Source: Rhizobium leguminosarum (GTDB taxonomy: Bacteria > Pseudomonadota > Alphaproteobacteria > Rhizobiales > Rhizobiaceae). From it: a stretch of DNA of 64,000 nt. Shown piece by piece: positions 37,295-44,747 of this stretch. Location: the NCBI RefSeq assembly GCF_001679785.1, contig NZ_CP016286.1:992001-1056000 (forward strand), read 5' to 3'. The first letter of the stretch is position 1, and each line of letters opens with the position of its first letter. Under the pieces are notes generated by a model. The model had not been told where the DNA came from, searched no databases, and saw only the letters and a program-made list of their open reading frames with translations. The position numbers and the translations under genes were made by a program.

Positions 37295-37607
37295 GGTCAT
37301 CTATCGGCCCGAGGCACTGAGCGACCTTCGGCAAATTTATATCGACATTGCCGATATGAGTCGGAGCCACGTCATTGCCAATGGCTTCGTGAAACGCATC
37401 ATGACGAGGTGCCGCAAGATCGGCGATGCCCCGAACGGCGGTCGTCCTCGGGATGATCTGGCGCCCGGCTTGCGAACGGTGCCGTTTGAGCATTCCGCCG
37501 TGATCGCCTATCACGTCACCGACGCGGTTGAGATCGTCAATGTGTTCTACGGCGGCAGAGACTATGAGGCCCTGTTTCGGGCGGGCGATGACGAAGATGG
37601 GTCCTAA
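37281..37607 (+). CDS. parE: type II toxin, ParE/RelE family
   Basis: A 108-residue ParE/RelE-fold toxin. It shows AKVIYRPEALSDLRQIYIDI, the central NGGRPRDDLAPGLRTVPFEH and the C-terminal strand VEIVNVFYGGRDYEALF. By family, such toxins inhibit gyrase or cleave ribosomal mRNA. Sequence alone does not settle which; ParD-type pairing and GLRTVPF favour ParE. Confidence 0.88.
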   Translation: MRRAKVIYRPEALSDLRQIYIDIADMSRSHVIANGFVKRIMTRCRKIGDAPNGGRPRDDLAPGLRTVPFEHSAVIAYHVTDAVEIVNVFYGGRDYEALFRAGDDEDGS

Positions 37608-37646
37608 CGAGCCTTTCCCATCCATTTCATTTGGAACGATCTCGAC

Positions 37647-38210
37647 TCAAGCCGCGATTTTTTTACGTTCTTCGACTTCGGCCACCGTGTCATAAGGCAC
37701 GCCTTCAAAAGAAAGGAACTGGCCGAGAAGCTTATGGGTGACGGGGATTATCAATCGCTGACTACGGTCGTAGTAACCACTGGCATCGATGGCGTCATTG
37801 TAAGCCTTTGCATCGAGCGCCCGCATCATCGGCGGCTCGTCGCCTGCAATCCGGATCATTTGACTGTACCAGCCAGCCACCCTCTCTTCAGAAGGTTGGG
37901 CTTCGGCTTCGATGTTAGATAGCAAATGGTAATATTCGCGCTGCAGCGTTTGATGATCCCTCGCTCTGCCGCCGAAATCAAAGACCAGTTGCGCTGCGCC
38001 CACTACCGCTACTGCTGCACCGACCCAACCGCGTTGGATATCTACACCATAAATTTTCAAGGCGTCCGCCATTGCCGCCGCACCCAATACGATCACCAGG
38101 AAGCTGCACCAACGGTTCCAACGATCCAGCGTCATACGTCGCGCCGTGTGGTAGAGGGCGTTTCTCAGAACATTGAAATGAATGTTTTCGCGGCTGCGTT
38201 CGATTGTCAT
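37647..38210 (-). CDS. SLATT-like two-helix membrane protein
   Basis: A 187-residue protein. Two membrane helices (about residues 33-53, NRWCSFLVIVLGAAAMADAL, and 61-80, GWVGAAVAVVGAAQLVFDFG) are followed by a long helical region (RARDHQTLQREYYHLLSNIE) and a soluble tail. Two helices followed by helix is the arrangement of SLATT proteins, proposed as membrane effectors in bacterial conflict systems. No nucleotidyltransferase partner adjoins it. The start overlaps the upstream proline-rich gene by 4 bases (ATGA). The family assignment is by pattern only. Confidence 0.6.
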   Translation of the reverse strand: MTIERSRENIHFNVLRNALYHTARRMTLDRWNRWCSFLVIVLGAAAMADALKIYGVDIQRGWVGAAVAVVGAAQLVFDFGGRARDHQTLQREYYHLLSNIEAEAQPSEERVAGWYSQMIRIAGDEPPMMRALDAKAYNDAIDASGYYDRSQRLIIPVTHKLLGQFLSFEGVPYDTVAEVEERKKIAA

Positions 38211-38386
38211 CGCTTGACTGGCGGCGGCGCTGGAACTGGTGAGGGCCTGGACGGAGCAACTGGCTGTCGTGGCCCAGGCCCTGTCTGCGGGGCAGGCTGC
38301 CTAGGTCCCATGCCGCGTTCTTCATGTGACGCGGTGGGCTGTCTCGGTCCCATTCCGTGCATCGCAACTATAAACTTCTCGACCAA
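38207..38386 (-). CDS. proline-rich GPRQP-repeat microprotein coupled to the SLATT-like gene
   Basis: A 59-residue protein from a TTG at 38386, chosen because a perfect AGGAGGTGA ribosome site lies 6 bases before it. After a short helix (MVEKFIVAMH) come three repeats (GMGPRQPTASHEER, GMGPRQPAPQT, GPGPRQPVAPS) and a proline-rich basic tail (PSPVPAPPPVKR). Low complexity and likely disordered. Stop overlaps the SLATT-like start, so the pair is translationally coupled. I recognise no family. Confidence 0.6.
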   Translation of the reverse strand: MVEKFIVAMHGMGPRQPTASHEERGMGPRQPAPQTGPGPRQPVAPSRPSPVPAPPPVKR

Positions 38387-38439
38387 GTTCACCTCCTACG
38401 AGTCTGATTACTCAAGGTAGCAGTTGTCACAGTGTCGTT

Positions 38440-38634
38440 CTACTTGGTTTTGTGTTGTCGTTTCACAGAAATCAGAACGTAGCTTTCAGGGGCGGAATAG
38501 CGGACCACCTGTGATCTGCATGATCGAGGTTTAAAGCAGGGCCAAGCCCAGATGCCGCACAACACTCGGACGATGAGCCTGACCAGCCGCGCCTGAATCA
38601 CAACCAGCAGTGCCAGGATGGCGAGGACGATCAC
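38440..38634 (-). CDS. possible small membrane protein
   Basis: A 64-residue frame from GTG 38634 beginning with a hydrophobic helix (VIVLAILALLVVIQARLVRL) and a basic tail. It begins 3 bases after the frameshifted gene upstream. No good ribosome site and no family; the second half has weak coding character. Confidence 0.3.
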   Translation of the reverse strand: MIVLAILALLVVIQARLVRLIVRVLCGIWAWPCFKPRSCRSQVVRYSAPESYVLISVKRQHKTK

Positions 38635-38637
38635 GGC

Positions 38638-38885
38638 TCACCACGAGATCAGCAACTTGGGATATTCCGTGATAGTTGACGGGCGAGGAGAGTCCATTTG
38701 GATGAAGGTTGGGCGCCAAATGTAGTGGAATTGCTCCAGGTCGAGCCATTCCTCCAACGCTTTGGCGGCATCGGTATCCGACAGGTCGAAGGGTCGCTCT
38801 TGCACGATGCGGTACTGGCGGTGGCTTTAAAATCCCTCGGCGTTGGCTGTACGGGTTCGATTACCGTCGCCCGCACCACCTTCAT
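38638..38885 (-). pseudogene. small hypothetical protein, frameshifted
   Basis: ATG 38885 (CAGGA upstream) gives MKVVRATVIEPVQPTPRDFK, and the next frame gives HRQYRIVQERPFDLSDTDAA, then LEEWLDLEQFHYIWRPTFIQ and TITEYPKLLISW to the stop at 38638. One added base near 38825 joins them into 82 residues. Each half looks coding only in its own frame. Family not recognised; possible sequence error. Confidence 0.5.
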
Positions 38886-39006
38886 AATCCTGTTTGAATA
38901 TGCTGTATATTGTGTGTAAAAGCGCGTTATTGATTGACAATGACATTTTCGGTGCAAGGATTGCGCCGCGACGGTTGAGTAAGTGTTGTCTTGTGGGAGT
39001 AAGACG

Positions 39007-39138
39007 ATGGTTTACGATTGGAGTGGGACTAGGGTTCGGCGCATCCGGATCTTCAAGACCAGTGTCGCACTTGTTCTCGGAACTGCGATAGCTGCGATAC
39101 CACTGTTCTTCTGGGCAGTGCAGTTGCGCGATTTCTAA
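39007..39138 (+). CDS. 43-residue membrane protein
   Basis: MVYDWSGTRVRRIRIFKTSV, then a membrane helix (ALVLGTAIAAIPLFFWAVQL) and RDF. GGAG lies 9 bases before the ATG. A basic patch before the helix predicts the N-terminus inside the cell. Convergent with the VanZ-like gene. No known family; a very small but well-formed gene. Confidence 0.5.
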   Translation: MVYDWSGTRVRRIRIFKTSVALVLGTAIAAIPLFFWAVQLRDF

Positions 39139-39148
39139 CTCGAGATAA

Positions 39149-39523
39149 TCATCGCTCTGTGAGCGGAAGCGCGTTTGGCGCTTTGGTCTCGCGCCACCTG
39201 TTGATCAGCCAGCCAGCCAGCAGCCCGAGGGCTGCGCCGGCGGCCTTGATGCCGGCATCGTGCAGGCGTGGATGGCGTGTTGGTGTGAGATACTGCAGAT
39301 ATTCGATGGCGACTGCACCGGCAATCAGCAGCACCGCCACCATCTTCCACTGTTTCGGATAGGCGAGCGCGAAGGCGAGGCCAACGAGAACATAGGCGCC
39401 CCCGCGGTCGGTGTCGACCGTAGTGACCGTTTCCGGCCTCAGCCCGATCGGCGAAACCGTGACGAAGAGGATGAGGGCGAGCAGCAGCCAGGCGAGCGGC
39501 CTTGCAAATTTGAAGATCATCAT
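39149..39523 (-). CDS. VanZ-like membrane protein
   Basis: A 124-residue protein with four membrane helices. It has the VanZ-like pattern: an N-terminal helix followed by TVSPIGLRPETVTTVDTDRG, then AIEYLQYLTPTRHPRLHDAG with the conserved Glu and His/Asp, and a final helix. VanZ-like proteins occur beside envelope genes but most have no known activity. No vancomycin genes are nearby. Confidence 0.8.
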   Translation of the reverse strand: MMIFKFARPLAWLLLALILFVTVSPIGLRPETVTTVDTDRGGAYVLVGLAFALAYPKQWKMVAVLLIAGAVAIEYLQYLTPTRHPRLHDAGIKAAGAALGLLAGWLINRWRETKAPNALPLTER

Positions 39524-39706
39524 GGTTTCATATTAGTGGCTTGGCTTTTCATTGACAGTTAAAATCAGTTCATCTGCCGCCGATTTCGCGATTGGCTTAA
39601 GAAAGGCTTTCCCGGGAGAGAACCGGAAATGGCCGAAACGGGCTTTCTTTTGCCGGTTGGCCTGTGCCATAGCGGCAGCGGCTACTCATGAGAATGGACC
39701 ACGCCC

Positions 39707-40957
39707 GTGACGAGACTTGATGTCGAAAGCGCCGAAGAGGCAATGCGCAGCCTGTTTCCGGCAACGCCGCTACAGCTCAACGATCATCTGTCGGCCCGCT
39801 ACGAGGCCGATATCTGGCTGAAGCGCGAGGATCTGTCGCCGGTGCGCTCCTACAAGATCCGCGGCGCCTTCAATTTCTTCCGCAAGGCGATCGGGCAGGG
39901 TGCCGCCGGCAAGACCTTCGTCTGCGCCTCGGCCGGCAACCACGCCCAGGGCTTTGCTTTCGTCTGCCGCCATTTCGGCGTTCCGGGCGTCGTCTTCATG
40001 CCGGTGACGACACCGCAACAGAAGATCGACAAGACCCGCATGTTCGGCGCCGAATTCATCACCATCCGGCTGTTCGGTGACTTCTTCGACCAGTGCTACC
40101 AGGCCGCCCGCGAACATGTGGAGGCGGTCGGCGGCGTCATGGTGCCGCCCTTCGACCATGCCGACATCATCGAAGGCCAGGCAACCGTCGCCGCCGAAAT
40201 CATGCAGCAGCTGCCGGAAGGAACGGTGCCCGACATGGTCGTCCTGCCGGTTGGCGGTGGCGGACTGGCCGCCGGCATCACCGGCTATCTCGACGGCACC
40301 GTGCCGAAATCGGCTTTCGTCTTCACCGAGCCCGCCGGCGCGCCGAGTCTCAAGCGCAGCATCGAGGCGGGCAAGGTGACGACGCTTGCTAAGGTCGACA
40401 ATTTCGTCGATGGCGCTGCGGTCGCCCGGATCGGCGACCTGAATTTCGCCGCTCTTCGCGAGTTCCCGGCAAGCCAAGTGCAACTGATGCCGGAGAACGC
40501 CATCTGCGTCACCATTCAGGAAATGCTGAATGTCGAGGGCGTCGTGCTGGAGCCGGCCGGCGCATTGTCGCTGACGGCGATTGCCGCGATGGACGGCCAA
40601 GCGATCCGCGGCAAGACCATCGTCGCTGTCGTCTCCGGCGGCAATTTCGATTTCGAGCGTCTGCCTGACGTAAAGGAAAGAGCCATGCGTTATGCAGGGC
40701 TGAAGAAATACTTCATCCTGCGGCTCGCCCAGCGCCCGGGCGCGCTTCGGGATTTCCTCAATCTGCTCGGCCCCGACGACGATATCGCCCGCTTCGAATA
40801 TCTGAAGAAATCGGCGCGTAACTTCGGCTCGATCCTGATTGGCATCGAAACCAAGGCGCCTGAGAATTTCGCTCGGCTGATCGGAAATTTCGAAGCAGCC
40901 GGCATGGGTTACGAGGATATTACCGAAAACGAGATCCTCGCCAATCTGATCATTTGA
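39707..40957 (+). CDS. ilvA: threonine ammonia-lyase (threonine dehydratase)
   Basis: A 416-residue PLP enzyme deaminating threonine to 2-oxobutyrate for isoleucine synthesis. The PLP lysine is Lys50 in SPVRSYKIRGAFNF. The glycine loop LPVGGGGLAAGITGYL binds phosphate. A C-terminal ACT-like regulatory part (YFILRLAQRPGALRDFLNLL) is single rather than double, as in the shorter IlvA form. The start is GTG at 39707; no ATG in frame lies closer to the family start. Confidence 0.93.
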   Translation: MTRLDVESAEEAMRSLFPATPLQLNDHLSARYEADIWLKREDLSPVRSYKIRGAFNFFRKAIGQGAAGKTFVCASAGNHAQGFAFVCRHFGVPGVVFMPVTTPQQKIDKTRMFGAEFITIRLFGDFFDQCYQAAREHVEAVGGVMVPPFDHADIIEGQATVAAEIMQQLPEGTVPDMVVLPVGGGGLAAGITGYLDGTVPKSAFVFTEPAGAPSLKRSIEAGKVTTLAKVDNFVDGAAVARIGDLNFAALREFPASQVQLMPENAICVTIQEMLNVEGVVLEPAGALSLTAIAAMDGQAIRGKTIVAVVSGGNFDFERLPDVKERAMRYAGLKKYFILRLAQRPGALRDFLNLLGPDDDIARFEYLKKSARNFGSILIGIETKAPENFARLIGNFEAAGMGYEDITENEILANLII

Positions 40958-40994
40958 CTTGGCGACAGCGATACGGTCGTGCTAAAGGCGGAGC

Positions 40995-41321
40995 ATGGCT
41001 TCGTTCATTTCAAATATCTTTTCGATGTTCTCCGGCGGCGGCAAACCGGCTGCGGAGGCGGCAGGGCCTTCCGGCGAGCCGCAGCTTTACGGCGATTGCA
41101 CGATCTATGCCGAGCCGCGCAAGGAAGGCGGCCAGTATCGTCTTGCCGGTCGCATCGAAAAGAAGGTCGGCGACGAGGTACTGGTGCGCAATTTCATCCG
41201 CGCCGATCTGTTTTCCTCATCCGATGACGCGCTCGAATGCACGGTGCGCAAGGCGCAGCAGATCATCGATCAGCATGGTTCGTCGCTCTTTGGCGACGGC
41301 GAGAAGCTTCGTCAGGTTTGA
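40995..41321 (+). CDS. HlyU-family protein
   Basis: A 108-residue protein. Its N-terminus MASFISNIFSMFSGGGKPAA and the core YRLAGRIEKKVGDEVLVRNF, then IRADLFSSSDDALECTVRKA, match the short alphaproteobacterial HlyU-like family. It lacks the ArsR-type DNA-binding fold of Vibrio HlyU, so the 'transcriptional activator' name should be read with care. AAGGCGGAGC precedes the ATG. Confidence 0.8.
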   Translation: MASFISNIFSMFSGGGKPAAEAAGPSGEPQLYGDCTIYAEPRKEGGQYRLAGRIEKKVGDEVLVRNFIRADLFSSSDDALECTVRKAQQIIDQHGSSLFGDGEKLRQV

Positions 41322-41556
41322 ATCGGGATCCGAGGATAGGTCCTTGATACCGGCTGCAACTATTCCTGTGTGTGACCCGGGTGCCCTCCGGCGGGCGCAA
41401 TCTCACTCACGCAATCTTAAAGGATTGCGGTGAAAGGTATCGCCTGCAGGATTTGCAGGACACCCCCGTGTTTGACTGTTTCGGACGATTGACCAAAGAA
41501 TCCGCTGTCGCGATCACCGCGCCAGCAGGAGGCCGAACGTCCGGAGCCGAGGTCTC

Positions 41557-42828
41557 ATGATGGAGACACTCAACCTCGCTCTCTTCGTCGTCGAAGCCAT
41601 CGCCTATTTCGTGCTGATGGTGACGCTTCTGCATTTCCGTCACCGGCTCGGTCTCGGGGTTTTCCTGACGGCCCTCGGCGTCATGCATTTCATGGAGACC
41701 TATCTGGCGGCGGTCTTCTATGTCTCGCTGCCGTTCGGGGATGTGTCGCCGGGCTCATCCGTCTTCTTTTCCGGCAAGCTGATGATGATCCTGATGCTTT
41801 ACCTTCAGGAAGATGCCGCGACGGTGCGCCAGCCGATCTATGGTCTTTTCCTCGGCAACCTGCTCACCGTCGGTATTGCCTGGGTGCTGCAGCTGCACCA
41901 GCCGCTGCAGATGTCGCCCAACCACACGCCCGACGTCGATTTCCTCAAGGAGATGGGCTGGCTGATGGTCTGGGGCACGGCGCTGCTCTATGTCGATTCG
42001 CTCGGCATCATCCTGCTTTACGAAAAACTCGGCGATTTCTTCCGCCGCCGCGTCGTCCTGCGCTTCCTGATTTCGGGCTTCGTGCTGCTGACCTTCGACC
42101 AGATCGGTTTCTTCGCCGCGCTGCATTACTTCCTGGATGTGCCGATCGCCGCATTCTGGGGCGGATGGAAGGCGAAAATGCTTGCCGTCTGCCTCTACAC
42201 GGCGATGTTCGCATTCTATGAATATCGTATTCGCCGCGGCGGAGCAGCCGGGTCCGCACGCTCCATCAGCGACGTGTTCGGCGACCTGACGTTCCGCGAG
42301 CGCTACAACGATCTTCTGGAGCGCACCGGCCGCGATATGCTCACCGGCGTCTACGATCGGACGCGCATGGAGGTTGAAGCGCCGCTGATGCTGCGTGAGG
42401 CGCTGAGGCAGGGGCTATACGCCACCGTTCTCATTCTCGACGCCGATCACTTCAAGGATGTCAACGACGGCTACGGCCATCTCCAGGGCGACGAGGTGCT
42501 GAAGGCGATCGCCGCCCGATTGGGCACGACGCTGCGCTCGAACGATCGCGTCTTCCGCTTCGGCGGCGAGGAATTCGTTGCCGTCTGTCCAGGCACCGAC
42601 CACGAGGAAGGCCTGCTGCTTGCCGAGCGCCTGCGCTGGACGATCGCAACCAGCGTCAAGACGCCGGATGACAGGCCGATCACGGTCAGCATCGGCGTTG
42701 CGACCGCCGACGAGGACGGCGTCGATTTCACCGCCGTGCTGACGGCTGCCGACGGCAGGCTCTACGCAGCTAAGAAGAGCGGCCGCAACTGTGTCGTCGG
42801 CCGCACCGGCGTGGTGAAACTCAGCTGA
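41557..42828 (+). CDS. membrane diguanylate cyclase (GGDEF)
   Basis: A 423-residue protein with about six to seven N-terminal membrane helices (first MMETLNLALFVVEAIAYFVL) and a C-terminal GGDEF domain: DMLTGVYDRTRMEV, ILDADHFKDVNDGYGHLQGD and the active motif RFGGEEF. Makes cyclic di-GMP. No RxxD inhibitory site is obvious just before the motif. The sensed signal would come through the membrane part, similar to other multi-helix sensor modules. Stands alone. Confidence 0.92.
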   Translation: MMETLNLALFVVEAIAYFVLMVTLLHFRHRLGLGVFLTALGVMHFMETYLAAVFYVSLPFGDVSPGSSVFFSGKLMMILMLYLQEDAATVRQPIYGLFLGNLLTVGIAWVLQLHQPLQMSPNHTPDVDFLKEMGWLMVWGTALLYVDSLGIILLYEKLGDFFRRRVVLRFLISGFVLLTFDQIGFFAALHYFLDVPIAAFWGGWKAKMLAVCLYTAMFAFYEYRIRRGGAAGSARSISDVFGDLTFRERYNDLLERTGRDMLTGVYDRTRMEVEAPLMLREALRQGLYATVLILDADHFKDVNDGYGHLQGDEVLKAIAARLGTTLRSNDRVFRFGGEEFVAVCPGTDHEEGLLLAERLRWTIATSVKTPDDRPITVSIGVATADEDGVDFTAVLTAADGRLYAAKKSGRNCVVGRTGVVKLS

Positions 42829-42835
42829 AACTCAT

Positions 42836-42928
42836 TCAGGCAGCGAGGAAGATCTTGGCGCCGGATGGCGCGCTCGTCATGCCGCCGTCGATGGTGATCT
42901 CGATGCCGGTGGTTTTGTCGCCGATCGA
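42836..42928 (-). pseudogene. C-terminal remnant of a short-chain dehydrogenase
   Basis: About 30 codons reading TTGIEITIDGGMTSAPSGAK to a stop. This is the C-terminal substrate-loop ending of short-chain dehydrogenases ('G..i.vDGG'). Nothing of the catalytic or NAD domain precedes it; the azoR terminator does instead. A leftover from a deletion. Confidence 0.5.
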
Positions 42929-42937
42929 CAAATGAAA

Positions 42938-42961
42938 AACGGCCGGCGAAGACCGGCCGTT
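42938..42961 (-). terminator. terminator of azoR
   Basis: Stem AACGGCCGG/CCGGCCGTT with a 6-base loop, followed on the minus strand by TTTCATTT, 23 bases after the azoR stop. Confidence 0.8.
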
Positions 42962-42983
42962 CCGCGGAGCGTTTAGGAGCCGA

Positions 42984-43598
42984 TCAGGCGGCCAGCGCGA
43001 TTTCCTGGACGCGCGACTTGGCGGCGTCGATGGCCTTTTCGGCAGCTTCCGGACCGAAGGCCAGGCCTTCGACATAGATGGTCTCGATATCGCTGATGCC
43101 GAGGAAGCCGAGAACCGACTTCAGGTACGGCACGGCATGGTTCAGGGGAGCGGCCGGGCCCTGCGAGTAGACGCCGCCCGAGGCGAGCACGACATAAACC
43201 TTCTTGCCGGTTGCGAGGCCGACCGGGCCGCTTTCCGTGTACTTGAAGGTCAGGCCGGCGCGGGCAACGTTGTCGATCCAGGTCTTCAGCGACGAATAGA
43301 TGTTGAAGTTGATGAGGCCGGTGCTGATGACGATCGTGTCGGCGGCGAGCAGTTCGTTGACGAGTTCGTCGGAAATCTTGACGGCTGCGGCTTCCTCAGC
43401 GGTGCGGGCCTCGGCCGGCTTGCGGATTGCGCCGGTGAAGAGGTCATCGATATGCGGCAGCGGGTTGGCGGCAAGGTCGCGGCGAACGACGACGCTGCCT
43501 GGATTCTGGCTCTTCAGCTTTTCGGCGAGATCGACGGCGATCGGCGTCGAGAGCGATTCGGCACGCGGGCTGGACGTCAGAAGAAGGATGGACGACAT
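42984..43598 (-). CDS. azoR: FMN-dependent NADH:azoreductase
   Basis: A 204-residue flavodoxin-like quinone/azo reductase. Start MSSILLLTSSPRAESLSTPI gives the phosphate loop; LINFNIYSSLKTWIDNVARA, TFKYTESGPVGLATGKKVYV and ASGGVYSQGPAAPLNHAVPY are family segments. Divergent from a LysR gene with a TATC-N11-GATA site between them, so it is likely controlled by that regulator. Confidence 0.93.
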   Translation of the reverse strand: MSSILLLTSSPRAESLSTPIAVDLAEKLKSQNPGSVVVRRDLAANPLPHIDDLFTGAIRKPAEARTAEEAAAVKISDELVNELLAADTIVISTGLINFNIYSSLKTWIDNVARAGLTFKYTESGPVGLATGKKVYVVLASGGVYSQGPAAPLNHAVPYLKSVLGFLGISDIETIYVEGLAFGPEAAEKAIDAAKSRVQEIALAA

Positions 43599-43683
43599 GG
43601 TGCATTTCCTTTCGAATGGGATTTGACGGCCCGTTGCTGGGAGGTGAGCCGCAGTCTCGATGAGGAAAATAGGTCTGGCCTGC

Positions 43684-43702
43684 TATCGAAAAAACGGTGA
43701 TA
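43684..43702. promoter_or_regulatory. LysR-type operator between azoR and the divergent regulator
   Basis: TATC-N11-GATA, a palindromic T-N11-A site, with a second inverted repeat TCGAT/ATCGA about 20 bases further on (about 43706-43722). The position in the divergent gap supports binding by the adjacent LysR protein. Confidence 0.55.
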
Positions 43703-43737
43703 ATGTCGATCGAAACTATCGATGGAATGGATAGAAG

Positions 43738-44705
43738 ATGCTGCCAAACCCCACTCTGGACCAATTGCAGGTGTTTCTGACCGTTGCCGAGACCGGCAGC
43801 TTCTCGGCCGCTTCGCGGGCGCTGAACCGTGCACAGTCGGTCGTGAGCTATACGATCGCCAATCTGGAGGCGCAGCTCGAAGTGCCGCTTTTTGAGCGTT
43901 CCGGCGCGCGCCAGCCGAAGCTGACGGAGGCGGGCAAGGCGATGCTGGAGGATGCGCGGCGCATTCTGGGCGATCTGCAAGTCATGCGCGCGCGCGTCAA
44001 GAGCCTGAGGGAAGGGCTCGAAGCGGAGGTTTCCGTCGCCATCAGTGTCATGGTGCCTTCGCGAGCCCTGGTGGACGTCCTCCGCGAATTCCGCGAGATG
44101 TTTCCATCCGTTTCGTTAAGCCTCAATGTCGGTGAGCTCGGAATGGTCATGGATCTCGTCCTCAGCGGCAAGGCGACGATCGGGATTGGCGGCGCGGTCG
44201 TCAAGCAGGACGATTCGATCGTCACGGAGCGGATCGGTCATTCCTTCATGTTGCCGGTTGCCGCGCATAACCACCCGCTTGCCGGGATCGGCCGGCCACT
44301 GACGCTCGGCGACGTCCGCGAGGAAGTGCAACTCGTCGTCACCGATGCGTCGGGACGGACGAAGGGGCGCGATTTCAACGTTCTCTCCTACAAGACGTGG
44401 CGTGTCAGCGATATTGCGACGAAGCACCAGCTCATCACGGCCGGCCTTGGCTGGGGCGGCCTTCCGGCTTCCGTGATTCATGACGATCTGACGAGCGGCA
44501 GGCTCGTTCATCTCGATCTGGATGCCTACGAACAGGGGAGTATCCCATATATTCGGTCCGTCAGCTCGCCAACCCGCCCGGACCTGCCGCCACCTGGATG
44601 ATCGACGCGTTCCGCACGCGGCTTTCCGCCTGCCCGAGCCAAGCCGATTTCCATGCTCAGATAGCGGAACTGCAGGACGCTGGTACGCCGCTCGCGGCCG
44701 AATGA
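43738..44705 (+). pseudogene. LysR-family regulator, C-terminal frameshift at a G run
   Basis: The first 265 or so residues are a normal LysR regulator (TLDQLQVFLTVAETGSFSAA, helix-turn-helix ASRALNRAQSVVSYTI, effector domain). At GGGG 44535-44538 the frame slips and ends early at 44601. With one more G the protein reads DAYEQGEYPIYSVRQLANPP, then AATWMIDAFRTRLS, to a stop at 44703-44705, for 322 residues. The final helix is usually needed for a stable fold. A single-base error in the G run is an equal explanation. Confidence 0.78.
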
Positions 44706-44747
44706 CGAAGGCGGGGGTGCCGCGCCTTCGCTGATATTGTCTTCCGC

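Noticed and set aside
36472..39140. Integrated island anchored at tRNA-Leu
   Set aside because: Islands usually enter at the tRNA 3' end, which here faces wrbA with about 100 bases between; no integrase and no repeat of the tRNA end were seen. The parDE/SLATT patch lies on the 5' side.
41322..41556. Gene or RNA between the HlyU-like and diguanylate cyclase genes
   Set aside because: Only short frames without coding character; no stable or familiar RNA fold recognised.
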